This document shows, in pieces, positions 35,323 to 44,921 of a stretch of DNA of 64,000 nt. The DNA comes from Fragilaria crotonensis (taxonomy: Eukaryota > Bacillariophyta > Fragilariophyceae > Fragilariales > Fragilariaceae), in the NCBI GenBank assembly GCA_022925895.1, contig JAKSYS010000022.1:124001-188000 (forward strand), given 5' to 3'. The notes beneath the pieces are model-generated. The model was given only the letters and a program-made list of their open reading frames with translations. It was not told where the DNA came from and did not search any database. Within the stretch, counting starts at the first letter, position 1, and each line of letters opens with the position of its first letter. The translations under genes were made by a program, and so were the position numbers.

Positions 35323-36126
35323 TTGACCACGCCATCATTGTACATGGTTCCTACAATCGTTCTGGCATCTGTATTCTCCTTTCTGTGCAGCGTTGATGTG
35401 GTGCTTGCCTGCTGAGGCTTCCTTAGACACAAAAAAAACAAATTCTTATTTTGCGTGCTGCCGCGATGTTCATGAATGAGCATTCGACTCACACGACTGA
35501 GCACTGCCTTCGAAACGACAGCCTCCAACTGTTGACAAATAAGGAAAGAGCGAAGCATTTCTCCATTAGGACAACCCCAGATTATATCTTGAGTCCCTTC
35601 TTATTGGTAACACTTTGTAATGGTTCATTGATAACCTCTGCGGAGAAAGACCAGTACTTTATGTCCGGTGGACTCACCAGACCGCCTCACATTGCACATC
35701 AGCGCCCCAATACCTTTGAGATGGGCCAATACTGGACTCATTCAGCTCACTGCTCATCAGTCAGGTCATCCGACGCTGTAATTCCATTGTGGCAGATTTG
35801 GTTTGGATCCAGCTTTCTCATTCGAAGGCCTCGCCCACCATACCATAGAACTTGATGGATGTACCATACAAATGATTCACCCGTCGCGTTATCGGTGTAT
35901 GCCGTCACAGCGCTCACAATAGGAACATTTGTGATGGGCGCATATTCACTTGTATACGGCCGGTATCACATCGCATGTTTCCCCACTTTACTCCTGAACC
36001 ATCAATTGTGTCGGGTCCTGACCAAGCCTTATTTCCCGACTTCAACACAGTTTATCGCTGAAAATCGTCGGAATGCTGTGTCAAGAATGCACCCGACTGT
36101 TTTTGTTTGGACGAAGAAAGAAAATT
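35323..36126. other. Intergenic, no recognised gene
   Basis: Plus-strand frames at 35451-35855 and 35859-36143 have no motif I know. They may be remnants of an unidentified repeat. The first 130 bp after the membrane protein gene is probably its 3' UTR. Confidence 0.35.
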
Positions 36127-37461
36127 CTACTTGCGATCGGTAGTCTTTGGTTCAGGGGTCACATCACCGGCATTGTAATCGTCGTCATACGTGCTGACCT
36201 CTGGGTTGTTGGTGGGTGGCTCGTCTGATGTCATGAAGGTGCGGACGCCACTTAGTTGATTGAGTCGCGTTTGTTGTGGCGCGATGGTCGACCGGAACAT
36301 TTGGATGTTCGTCTCCATCTCTCTCTCTTCTTCAATGGTCTGGGCCTTGAGGCTTTGGAGTGCCGTGAGGTGTTCATAGTTGGAACGGGGTGTTGGGGGC
36401 TGGTAATTCCTGCGTATCAGCTTTTCCCTTGCAGTCGGTGGCTCAGTGAGTTGAAGAAAGCTTCTGTTATGTTGACTTGGTATGGGGGGTCGATGCTGAA
36501 TTGCCCCACAATACCGGTGAAACGTTCATAGGGTGCGCTCACTGCTGCTGCTTGTGCGTATCCGTGTCCATTGATAGTGACATGCTTGCACGTTCACGGA
36601 GGCGGTTGATGGGTGTCTCAATCAAACCTGCTGAAGCTGGTCGAATGAGTTTGCACACTAATTCGAATTTGGTGTGCTGCTTGGTGGCCTCAATCCAGTT
36701 GTCGAATGTGCCTTGCATGAAATGGCATCGTTCCAGAGTGCCCAGCAGGAGCGATTCCTGGATGTAACGGCATGTGGTGATCATACCGTGCACATCCCGT
36801 AGAGTTGTGTGATCGTGGAATGCTAAATGAAGCATTGGTTCCGAGGTCAGTATGATCTCTTGGAGGAGGCGGATGAGTGTGACATTGGTGTTGGGTCCTG
36901 GAAGTCGGTGCATGGAGTCGGGTCGGGCGAAAAACGCTCGGGGGTTGAGCGTCATTTCGGCGTGCATTTGTGCGAAATTCTTGGACCACGGTGGTATTTC
37001 GTTCGTCCGGGTTGGAGTTAGAGAGTGGTTGGTATGCCGAGTTGCTAACGTGAAGAAAGGGTGTATTTGAAGAGGGCCGTATTCATGGAAGGGTCTGGTC
37101 TCGAGTTATGCAAATGTCATGACAAGGGGTTGAGGAAAGTGGTTAATTAAAAAATGGTTATGTTTCACCATTTGCCGGTGCCACTTCTGATGTTCTCCAT
37201 CGCCTTTTCGAGGACCATGGATTTTATTTCGTGGGTGTCTGTGGGATCTGGGCACGGTGTCATCATGTAGGTTGCACCACAGCATTCCTTTAGGCGCAGG
37301 TTCAAACGTCCGCAAGCCGTGGGGCCGGGAAGCGGGCAGTGATATCGCGGATCATGAGAGTCAGATACATCGTACCGGTCGGTCATGGCATTTCGTGGTT
37401 GGCCGTCGCGTGTGACCGTCCAAAGCGGTATACACGCGAGCTGGCGTAGGTGTTCGGACAT
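36127..37461 (-). pseudogene. Gag remnant of a diverged gypsy-like element
   Basis: Minus-strand blocks at 37165-37461, 36539-36967 and 36127-36318 align in order with the Gag at 47408-49993. Shared patterns are the MS-D/E-x-LR start, GATYM-x-x-PCP, SMVLE-x-A-x-E-x-IRSG-x-GKW, and the HTK-x-EL-V-x-x-L-x-RPA block. At least two frameshifts occur. Everything after the first third of Gag is absent, so the element is truncated at about 36120. Confidence 0.78.
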
Positions 37462-37549
37462 GGTGGTGAGGGATACCTATCTCCTTATCTACCACAGTCT
37501 CTGGATGATTGTTACGGACAGATCGTCGCACGATCGGCTCACGTTACTA
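37424..37549 (-). repeat. Degenerate LTR of the gypsy-like relative
   Basis: Shares with the 177-bp gypsy LTR the order tata...cgag, ggacatgg (Gag start), ctggatgattgtt and ctcacgtta. It is shorter and diverged. Its ATG (37459-37461) starts the remnant Gag, as in the intact element. Confidence 0.6.
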
Positions 37550-37691
37550 ACATGCTGCCATTCAGGGCACGATCGCCATGCGAGAGGCTCATTCGGTAGC
37601 GCTGCTTGCACGAGCGGATGTTTACAGTAGGTCTTGCCTTTTCGGTTGAATTTCAGTAGCGTTCTTCTCAAGCCTCAACGGCCAATACGTC

Positions 37692-38138
37692 GTGACTAGG
37701 CAGCGATACCAAGTATTGAATTCAACACCTCGCTTGTCGGAGAGTTCACAACTTTCGAGCGCCGGGAATCGCAAGAACACGAGCCACCCTATCCAACTTC
37801 CACCAAACTGTGCACCGAGAACTCACGATGACGATGTCATAGTTATTGACTATAGAGATGATGCGAACGAACAGGTAAGGCAATATGTTTCTGCATTTGC
37901 TTCACCGGCGTTGATCCTGACGTCGCATCGAAACGGCTATCCAAGCGGGGAGGGCACCACCAAATTCATGCTGCTGTTTGAGAAAAGCTATCCTCCGAGC
38001 GTTGTCGTCTCAACATCGAGCCTTACATCACAAGAATCCCTAAATGGTGCTTGGCTTCAACGGTTTACGCCTACCAACTTAGGGCTGAACTTGACGAAAG
38101 TCGAAGCCCATGAACCACCGTACCTCGGAACAAAATGA
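37692..38138 (+). other. Unrecognised open frame (about 148 codons)
   Basis: A plus-strand frame, open from about 37650 without an ATG start. The middle part reads like protein (DDDVIVIDYRDDANEQVRQY, KFMLLFEKSYPPSVVV). It is possibly an exon of an unrecognised gene or a decayed host gene. No domain was assigned, and 37550-37690 shows nothing else. Confidence 0.3.
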
Positions 38139-38148
38139 AAGAACGACG

Positions 38149-38813
38149 TCACGATGGATCTGACTTTGGCGCAGTGCTTTCGGACTTTTTACAAAAACGG
38201 CCCGATGTTGCTGAGGTGGGATCCATGCAATCTAATATGTCCGTCATTTCCTTGCCATTGACACCCTCAACTCCTTTCGGGATGCGTATTCCCTTCAATA
38301 CTCGCAAGTCCATCTTATTGCCATCATTCCCGATAATCATCACGGCAAAATCCGCATTACTCATTGCGGCCGCAAACATGGCATGGCCAAGATCAGAATG
38401 CCAAACGATGGTTTCCGTCACAACTCCTGTCCAACGACTTTTGCCTAGTTATTCTTCAACCCACCTCAATATGTTTGCAACGAAGCATTCCACTTAGTGC
38501 ATGTTGTCATACTCTTCCGATACTTTTATAGTAAAGACTCGTTGATTGGAAGAGATCCAATTTCTGGTAGTTATTGTGGTTTGATTGTCATGGGTTGCCG
38601 CATCGTGAAACAGCAACTCCAGTGCTCGCGTCTCATACACAAGTGTCGATCACGATACATATCAGCCAAATGTCTTCTGACTTGCCGTCGCACAGCCTGC
38701 TCTCGCGAACGAGTATCGCTCCCGTGTAGGGAAAACACAGCTTCACGTACTGACTGCGTGTATTGTTGGAGAAAAAACCATAGAGTCGGTGGAACCCGTG
38801 CAAATCCCCAGAG
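38149..38813 (-). pseudogene. Decayed protein-coding sequence, unrecognised
   Basis: Read on the minus strand, a protein-like frame starts at about 38813 and gives TLWFFLQQYTQSVREAVFSL, then SREQAVRRQVRRHLADMY. After a shift at about 38645 comes YETRALELLFHDAATHDN. TAA codons at 38494-38496 and 38449-38451 follow in the same frame, then IVWHSDLGHAMFAAAMSNAD to the stop at 38149. Composition is far more protein-like than on the plus strand. It lies on the same strand as, and about 200 bp downstream of, the ARM-like gene. No family was recognised. Unseen introns could explain part of the interruptions. Confidence 0.4.
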
Positions 38814-39016
38814 CTATTTCACCGGCCTATTTCTTACGGTGTGCGAGCTCAGTCCTTCCAAGCCGACCCCAACGAAGCTCACATGTGCAAGACGCCATAT
38901 TTTCACGAGATTACGCCAGAATCCGCCAGTATCGGTCTGGTGGCTTTGACTCGCTCCGCGATGATGCGAACGGTTTCGGACAATTGAGTTGCCTGACTCG
39001 CTGCAGCAAAACAATA

Positions 39017-40799
39017 CTAAACCAAGAAACGATTCGAAATCTCGCCTTGCAGATAGACTTGTGAAAGCTGAAGGATTGTCTCAACAAGCTTCTTTTTCAT
39101 GCCATCACTTTCTGTAACAGCGGCAGCTGTAGCAAGCCAAGGGAGTAATTCTGTGAATTCCTTGAAATTGACGCGATTTGATGGAGACTTCATAATGTTG
39201 AAAATAATCTCCAGGGACTTGAACTCAAATGACGACTTTGTCGTGAAAGTTTGGTCGATTGTGTGTTGTACTATTGCTGTAAGTAGAGCGGTGTTGAGAC
39301 AGATAGTTTTGGCGCACTCTTCGTCTTTGGAACAATTGCGCAGGATGGACAATGCCATTTCTTCATGATCCCGCTTGACATTGGAATCATGAATGAATGC
39401 TGCGATACTATCCACAAACCCGTACTCGGCCATGAGCACTGCAGCAGCTTCCTTACTAGAGGTGCAGGCGTCGAGTGTGAAGAGCGCTTCCATTCGGACA
39501 GAATTGATAGGGAACTGGAGAAAATCTAAAATAGTTGGGTAAAGAATCTTGGATTCCTCATCGACCTTGTCCTTTTTCTTCAATAAATACCTACATATAC
39601 CAGAGGCCACCTCTGTTCTCAGTTGAGCGTTGGGCTCGGCGTGTGCAACACCGATAAGTGCGTGGTTGACAATATGCTTGTGGTGAAAGGTGAGACCGTC
39701 CGAATTGAGTACGGACATGAGGATGGAAATCGCAAGGTCCTTGTTCGGGTCCTGGACGTGATCGGTCCGAGCTAACTTTGCCAATGCCTGGAGAACGAGC
39801 AAGCCGGTAGACGGGCTGGAGCTCCACAAGTTCTTGGCGGTGGCGTCGCAATTCAATAGCAATGCGGTCAGTCTGAGCACATCGGATTGTGTGGCTCTGA
39901 TTTGCATCAGTTGAACCATGTTGACGACTGTGTCTCGTCGACTTGATATCCTGAGAAGGCAAGTCCTCGAGCTGCGAGCAATTTGAAGTAATGCTCTCGA
40001 TACATCGGGTAGCTGTTCGGCAGGTGGGCTGTCGGAAGCTGTCGAGAGAGTTGAAATGACGAAGGGGGCGGCTTTAATCAGCTCCTTCTTGAGATGCGGA
40101 ACTCCTGAAGAACGGGGATGTGCCATCAAACTTGCAACGGCACAGGCTGCGTCAATTCGTGCGTCGGATGAGATATCAGCACACATCAAGCTTCGAAGCA
40201 CTGATACGATTTCCCTTGGAAAATCAACGGCGTTCTTGGAAACAAGAAAGAGGATTCTCGATGTCTTGCTGAGGGCAACATCGCGAGCAACACATGAGTT
40301 GTCGTATGGGAGGAAGACTTCAACGATTCGTACCAGCGATGTCAATAAACCTAGGCCTATCAGATCGTCTAAATGTGCAACGAGAATTTTGTCATAGCAA
40401 TGGAGTACTCGTTCCAATGCGGTGCATAAACCGGATATACGACTTGCTCTCTCATGCCCGACCGGCACGAGGAACGACGTGTCGCCATCGCCTTGGTCGT
40501 GCCTGAGAACGAGATTCGAGGTGAGGGATCGAGCCAAGGCATATGCAACTCCATATTGCACCTCATCGTCGTGCGCATTCTTGTCCTTTCGGTTGCAATG
40601 TTTTGATCCATTCGTGAGGGACGGTAGCAGTTCTTCAGGTGTTGGTGTCTCTGCGCATGCTGCGAGTTATGTTTCGCTGTGTCAGCAACGAACGGCAGCA
40701 CGTTCATCTTCTCTGAGGACAAATTCACGTACCGCTTTTCAAGAAAGGTTCAGTTTCGTGAAGTTTTGTGGTGGCTTGATTCTCCTTGCCGACCGACTC
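39017..40799 (-). pseudogene. ARM/HEAT-like repeat protein gene, 5' end displaced by gypsy insertion
   Basis: The main exon, 39017-40650, encodes an all-helical repeat protein: successive Leu-rich helices such as LTSLVRIVEVFL, AACAVASLMAHP and LLVLQALAKLARTD, typical of ARM/HEAT solenoids. An 82-bp intron fits at 40651-40732 (GTACGTGA...GCGCAG). It joins a short exon, 40733-40799, in frame. That exon is cut at its first codons by the gypsy element. The missing start lies at 50118-50127 (ATGAGCGAGT). With one TSD copy removed the coding length is 1707 nt (568 aa), divisible by three. It probably binds a protein partner, and the target is unknown. The GTG-initiated frame at 40561 is not a credible start. 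Confidence 0.75.
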
Positions 40800-40976
40800 T
40801 ATAACGAGTGGTCGTTACCTATAAGGTAGGCTCGTCGTAGATCGTCCGACATGGTCGGCTTGCTCCTATCGTGACTGGATGATTGTTGTGAGGTTGGGAT
40901 CGATTCAGTGCCTTGGGAGGCTACGTCATCGGTCCACGGGTGACGGACAGTTATCTACATATCGTCTCACGTTACA
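40800..40976 (-). repeat. Gypsy 3' LTR (177 bp)
   Basis: Minus strand begins TGTAACGTGAGACG and ends CTCGTTATA, so the ends are TG...TA and not TG...CA. It is identical by eye to 49941-50117. It contains a copy of the Gag start codon and the first 17 codons. Confidence 0.93.
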
Positions 40977-41646
40977 TCCCCTCTTCTCGTTGTTGTCGGT
41001 GGCCTGTTTCTAGTTGGAAGGGTTCCGGGACCGTCTTCCAGTTCTAGTCATGGCTTCCCTTACCATCGTTCAGAGGTTCGTATCGTTCTCGCGTCTTGTT
41101 CGCTCCTCGTACGTTCGTTGCCGAAACCTTCCTCTGTTCCACGCCGGTTGCGAAAACTCACCGCATCCGTTCCACGGCACCTAGGTCGCTCCAGGGACAC
41201 CGCCTACAAAGTTCTCGCCCCCGGGATTGGCATCGGCCCGCCCCGCTGAGTTTCTTCGTGGCCCGGCTTACTACTCTTCGTCCGGTGGGTGTTTGGGGAC
41301 TTCTAGGACTGGACCGGTTATGGGGTCATTGCCGGCTGCCGCGTCGCTTTCCAGATTTCAGTCGGGTTCGATTCGTCTTTGGTAAACGTTCATTCTGCAG
41401 CGAAATGTCACAACAATTCTCTCGGACTCAGCGCGGCCGCACTTATTTCCGCGAGACCTGTCCACGGGCTCCAAAGTTGGCCGCTGTGGTGGGAGAGATA
41501 CATACTTTGAGTATTAGTACATGGTACGTTGTGGTTGTGCTTACTGATTCTTATGGCTGTCCTGGTCAGTGTTTGGTATCTATCGGTCGTATGTAATGTG
41601 ATGATGTTGTCTGTTTTGATAATTGTGATGTCGCTTTGCTTGATAG
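40977..41646 (-). other. Gypsy 3' untranslated region with polypurine tract
   Basis: About 670 bp between the integrase stop and the 3' LTR. The minus strand reads GAGAAGAGGGGA directly before the LTR (40977-40988), a good polypurine tract. The plus-strand frame 41096-41596 has no recognised similarity and is probably spurious. Confidence 0.7.
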
Positions 41647-44600
41647 TTATCGTAGGGGTATGACTTCTTCAATGTCGCTAACGTCAAGGTTGTGTTGTTC
41701 CGCTGCTGTTTTCAGGTCTTCCCATTCCTCGAATGCAATGCGATTGGCTTCGTTTTGGTAATATTTGGGTACGGCGAAATCAAACGGGCCGACGAGGCCG
41801 TTCTCACATAGGTCGATGGTTTGCTCGTATACTTTGTATCGCTCCGGTTGATCTCTGAGGAGCGCTTCTATTTTGCCTGGGCGCACTGGTACGATCGGTC
41901 CCATCCTGCCGTTCGTACGTAATTGATGTAGTTCGGGCCAGTATCTGCAATTACGGAGTTGTCGGGTTTTGCTGTTCTCGTGTTCACGGATGTAAAACCA
42001 TACCGTGTATTTGCCTTCGTCGCGTGTTGTTGGTGAGTCGTCGTCGTGTAATTTGGCTTGTACAACATACCACTTCGATGTATTTGTTGTGTCAATCATG
42101 TATTTGATAAAGAACAGCTTGTCTCGTGACCTCCTGATTTGTTTGTATAACGTGTGTGCCTTTTTTCGTGTATGACTTTGCGCATGTACCTGTTTTGTAT
42201 CGTCGTTGCGATATCGTTCTGGTTTGTTGGCGGTGCGTGTTGATGTGCGTTGTGTTATTTCGTCGTTGTGGTGTCGTTTGCGTTTGTTGGTGGTTGTTCT
42301 AACGTTTTGTGCTCTCATTGCCGGGACAACGGGTGTTGTTATGGTTGTGGTTGGTGTTTGTTCTTCGGTAGTGTGATTTGCAGGTGTGGTGTTATCCGCT
42401 TGGGGTTGGGGTTGTTGTTGTTGGTCAGGTTGGTCGACTTCATTGTTATTGCTGTCGTTGTGGTGGTTGTCCCCGTCGGTTTCCCTGTCGGTTTGGTTGT
42501 TGTCCTCATCGTCGTTGTCGCTGTCATCATCCTCGTTTCCATCGTCGCTGTGATCGCTGTCTGTCTGCGGCCTGTTGTCAATGTCTTCCTGCCATAAGTC
42601 TTCAATTTTTTCGTATGCGAACGGTTGTTCTGGTTCGGCTTGTCGGTATCGGCCTGGTTCATGTAATCCTAGTATGTTTTCGAGAGGGTTGTCCACGATA
42701 GCGTGTCTGTATGTTGCCAACCGTGTGTCTATGCCTTCTGTAGGTTTGTGTAGGATGAGTGTGGATGGTATTTTGGTCAGACGCGATGCAGATTCTTTCG
42801 TGGGGCGTCCTCGTCGACCCGCTCCGTGTATTCCTGGTAGTCGTTGAACTCGGTATGTGCCGGGTTTTACCTGTTCTAACACTCGATATGGTCCTCTAGC
42901 GTGTATTCGTGCCTTCGCTGGGCCGTGTTCTTGCGTCGTTTGGACTTGTTTCTTGATGATTACAAGATCACCTGGAGCAAAGGTTTTCATGTTGCGTCCA
43001 TCGTTCTTGAGTTTCCTATGGTGTTCGCGGCGATCTTCAATGAGGAGTTTTAATACTTCCTGTTGCTTGCGCCAAAGTGGGAATGCGCTGTCAACGTGCT
43101 CAATGGTTTGTTGTCCTTGTGCTTCGTGATCCCTGGGGACAAGTGGTTCTTTCTCAAAGTCGATAGGGAATGGGAATTCGCGTCCAATTGCCGCGTATGA
43201 TCGCACTATGTTGGTTCCGTCGACTGGGGCCGAGTTCCATGCGTATACGGCGAAGATGGTACCAAACATGAAATCCTGGAATGTTTCACAATCGGCTGCG
43301 TGTATCCGTTGTACTTTGTTGAGGTATCGGTGAAAGCGTTCGCATATGATGGCCTTGTGGTTTCCCTTGCTGACCGTGTAGTTGGGGAGACCAATATTTT
43401 GGCATAGCGTTTGCATTGCTCCTGCAAATTCGCTGCCTGAGTCAATAATGACTAGGCGTGGGAGGCCGTGGTTGATAAAGAATGCTGTGAATGCTGCTCG
43501 TGTCATGCTTTCGGAGTCTAAGGCGTCCACAAATGTAGCGGCTGCGAATCCAGTCATAGCATCGATGCATGTGACTACATGTGTGCCGTTTCCCTTTTTT
43601 ATTGATGCTGCTCGCCCTGGGTGCCAAACGTCTAGTGTGATCACATCGAATGGTTCGTCCGCTTGGAAAGTTTGGAGTTGCTGTTGGGCCTCGTGGCTGG
43701 TTATGTTCGCTGCGTTGCAATGTCCGCATCCAAGCGTCAGTTGTCTAATATCTGTTGCCATTTTTGGCCAGTAATACCTTGCTGCGATCTTCCAGAACGT
43801 TTTCTGGTATCCTGTGTGGCCTGCCATTGGTGCTGTGTGTAATGCCGAGAATATGGCTTGTCGCAACTTGGGTGGTGGGATACGTGTTCGTAAGTGGCGT
43901 CGGTTGTTTGTTCCTCCCCCGTTTCCGTTGTGGTATACGATGCCGTCTTCTTCCTCTAATTTGCCTTGTGTCCACAGTTTGTGTAACGTTGTATCTTGGA
44001 TTTCTTCTCGTTGGAGATCGCGTTGGTTTCGGATGGCCTCGACTATTTTGTTGAGGTCCCAATCCCTTGCTGTGGCGTCTTGCCATTGCGCTGTCGTTGG
44101 TAGCGGTATCGTGGTGGTTTGCTGAAATTCGGTTGCGAGCATGACCGTGAGTGCTCGACGCAAGTCGTCGTCGACTTCAGCTTCTTTGTCATCAATTGTT
44201 GCTGGTGCGTCGTCGTCTCGTGGTGACGTCGTCGTTCTGCATTCGGCGTTGAATATCCCGCTCATGACAGCTGCCATCAGTTGTTTTGGTGGTGTTGTTC
44301 GCAGTTGGGCTATTGCTATTTCTGGAGGCTGTTGCATCATGCGGTATCTGGTATCTTCGTCGTACCCAATTATATCAACCAGTTCGTGATGTCGGATTCC
44401 GCGCACGATGCTAGTGTGTTGCCTGTGGTCTGTCGTTTCGATAGCGAACGGGCTTTCGTACCATTGTGTTGACGTGTCTTGGAGATCTGGTCCTGGATAC
44501 TCTGTGTCGTAGCATGGTGTCCACGCTGTGACCCATTCTATTGTGTTGGTCTCTTGGCTGTTGCGTTGTACCAACGCTGCAACTTTTGGTTCATTCGGGT

Positions 44601-44898
44601 CGTTCTGTGGCGACAACCGCTTCATTGCTCGTATCTCTGGTGCTGTTGTGATGTTCGGGTTGTGTCCTTCCGCCTCGTCGTTTATGATCTCCTTGAGTGG
44701 TATTGCATTGCTGCGTTGTAAGTGGAATGTGCGCAGCGTGTGAATGTTCCTGGTGGCAATGATTAATGTGAATTTGGTGGCAATGGCCGCCCCATATCTG
44801 TTGGCGTGAATGTTTGCTCGTAATGTGTTCCATCCTTTATTTTCCATGGTGTGAATGCGTTGTGCAATGAATGGTGTGTCTCCTTCGTTGTTGCGCAT
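41647..44898 (-). CDS. Gypsy integrase protein (1083 aa)
   Basis: Intact from ATG 44898. Residues of about 355-400 hold an H-H-C-C zinc motif (HTAPMAGHTGY ... CGHCNAAN). The DDE core is TLDVW at about 421, IIDSGSEF at about 485 and CERFHRY at about 519, giving the DD35E spacing. It inserts the cDNA into chromosomes. After the core come a KPGTYRVQRL-like region, an acidic Asp/Asn/Gln-rich linker (about 790-870) and a conserved-looking C-terminal domain with TVWFYIREHENS. No classical chromodomain was recognised. It is much longer than a standalone integrase, and its first 300 residues are of unknown role. It starts 23 bp after the RNase H stop in another frame. Confidence 0.88.
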   Translation of the reverse strand: MRNNEGDTPFIAQRIHTMENKGWNTLRANIHANRYGAAIATKFTLIIATRNIHTLRTFHLQRSNAIPLKEIINDEAEGHNPNITTAPEIRAMKRLSPQNDPNEPKVAALVQRNSQETNTIEWVTAWTPCYDTEYPGPDLQDTSTQWYESPFAIETTDHRQHTSIVRGIRHHELVDIIGYDEDTRYRMMQQPPEIAIAQLRTTPPKQLMAAVMSGIFNAECRTTTSPRDDDAPATIDDKEAEVDDDLRRALTVMLATEFQQTTTIPLPTTAQWQDATARDWDLNKIVEAIRNQRDLQREEIQDTTLHKLWTQGKLEEEDGIVYHNGNGGGTNNRRHLRTRIPPPKLRQAIFSALHTAPMAGHTGYQKTFWKIAARYYWPKMATDIRQLTLGCGHCNAANITSHEAQQQLQTFQADEPFDVITLDVWHPGRAASIKKGNGTHVVTCIDAMTGFAAATFVDALDSESMTRAAFTAFFINHGLPRLVIIDSGSEFAGAMQTLCQNIGLPNYTVSKGNHKAIICERFHRYLNKVQRIHAADCETFQDFMFGTIFAVYAWNSAPVDGTNIVRSYAAIGREFPFPIDFEKEPLVPRDHEAQGQQTIEHVDSAFPLWRKQQEVLKLLIEDRREHHRKLKNDGRNMKTFAPGDLVIIKKQVQTTQEHGPAKARIHARGPYRVLEQVKPGTYRVQRLPGIHGAGRRGRPTKESASRLTKIPSTLILHKPTEGIDTRLATYRHAIVDNPLENILGLHEPGRYRQAEPEQPFAYEKIEDLWQEDIDNRPQTDSDHSDDGNEDDDSDNDDEDNNQTDRETDGDNHHNDSNNNEVDQPDQQQQPQPQADNTTPANHTTEEQTPTTTITTPVVPAMRAQNVRTTTNKRKRHHNDEITQRTSTRTANKPERYRNDDTKQVHAQSHTRKKAHTLYKQIRRSRDKLFFIKYMIDTTNTSKWYVVQAKLHDDDSPTTRDEGKYTVWFYIREHENSKTRQLRNCRYWPELHQLRTNGRMGPIVPVRPGKIEALLRDQPERYKVYEQTIDLCENGLVGPFDFAVPKYYQNEANRIAFEEWEDLKTAAEQHNLDVSDIEEVIPLR

Positions 44899-44921
44899 CG
44901 TTTGTCGCGTGAAGATGATGA

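Noticed and set aside
40369-40728. Minus-strand frame overlapping the 5' part of the ARM-like gene
   Set aside because: It lies in another frame and covers the proposed 82-bp intron. The in-frame exon join explains the region better.
40800-40976. 177-bp repeats as a segmental duplication of a host sequence
   Set aside because: The PBS-like TGG, the purine tract, the TSD and the internal gag-pol order identify them as LTRs.
41096-41596. Plus-strand frame of 166 codons in the gypsy 3' region
   Set aside because: Antisense to the element, Arg/Pro-rich, with no recognised domain.
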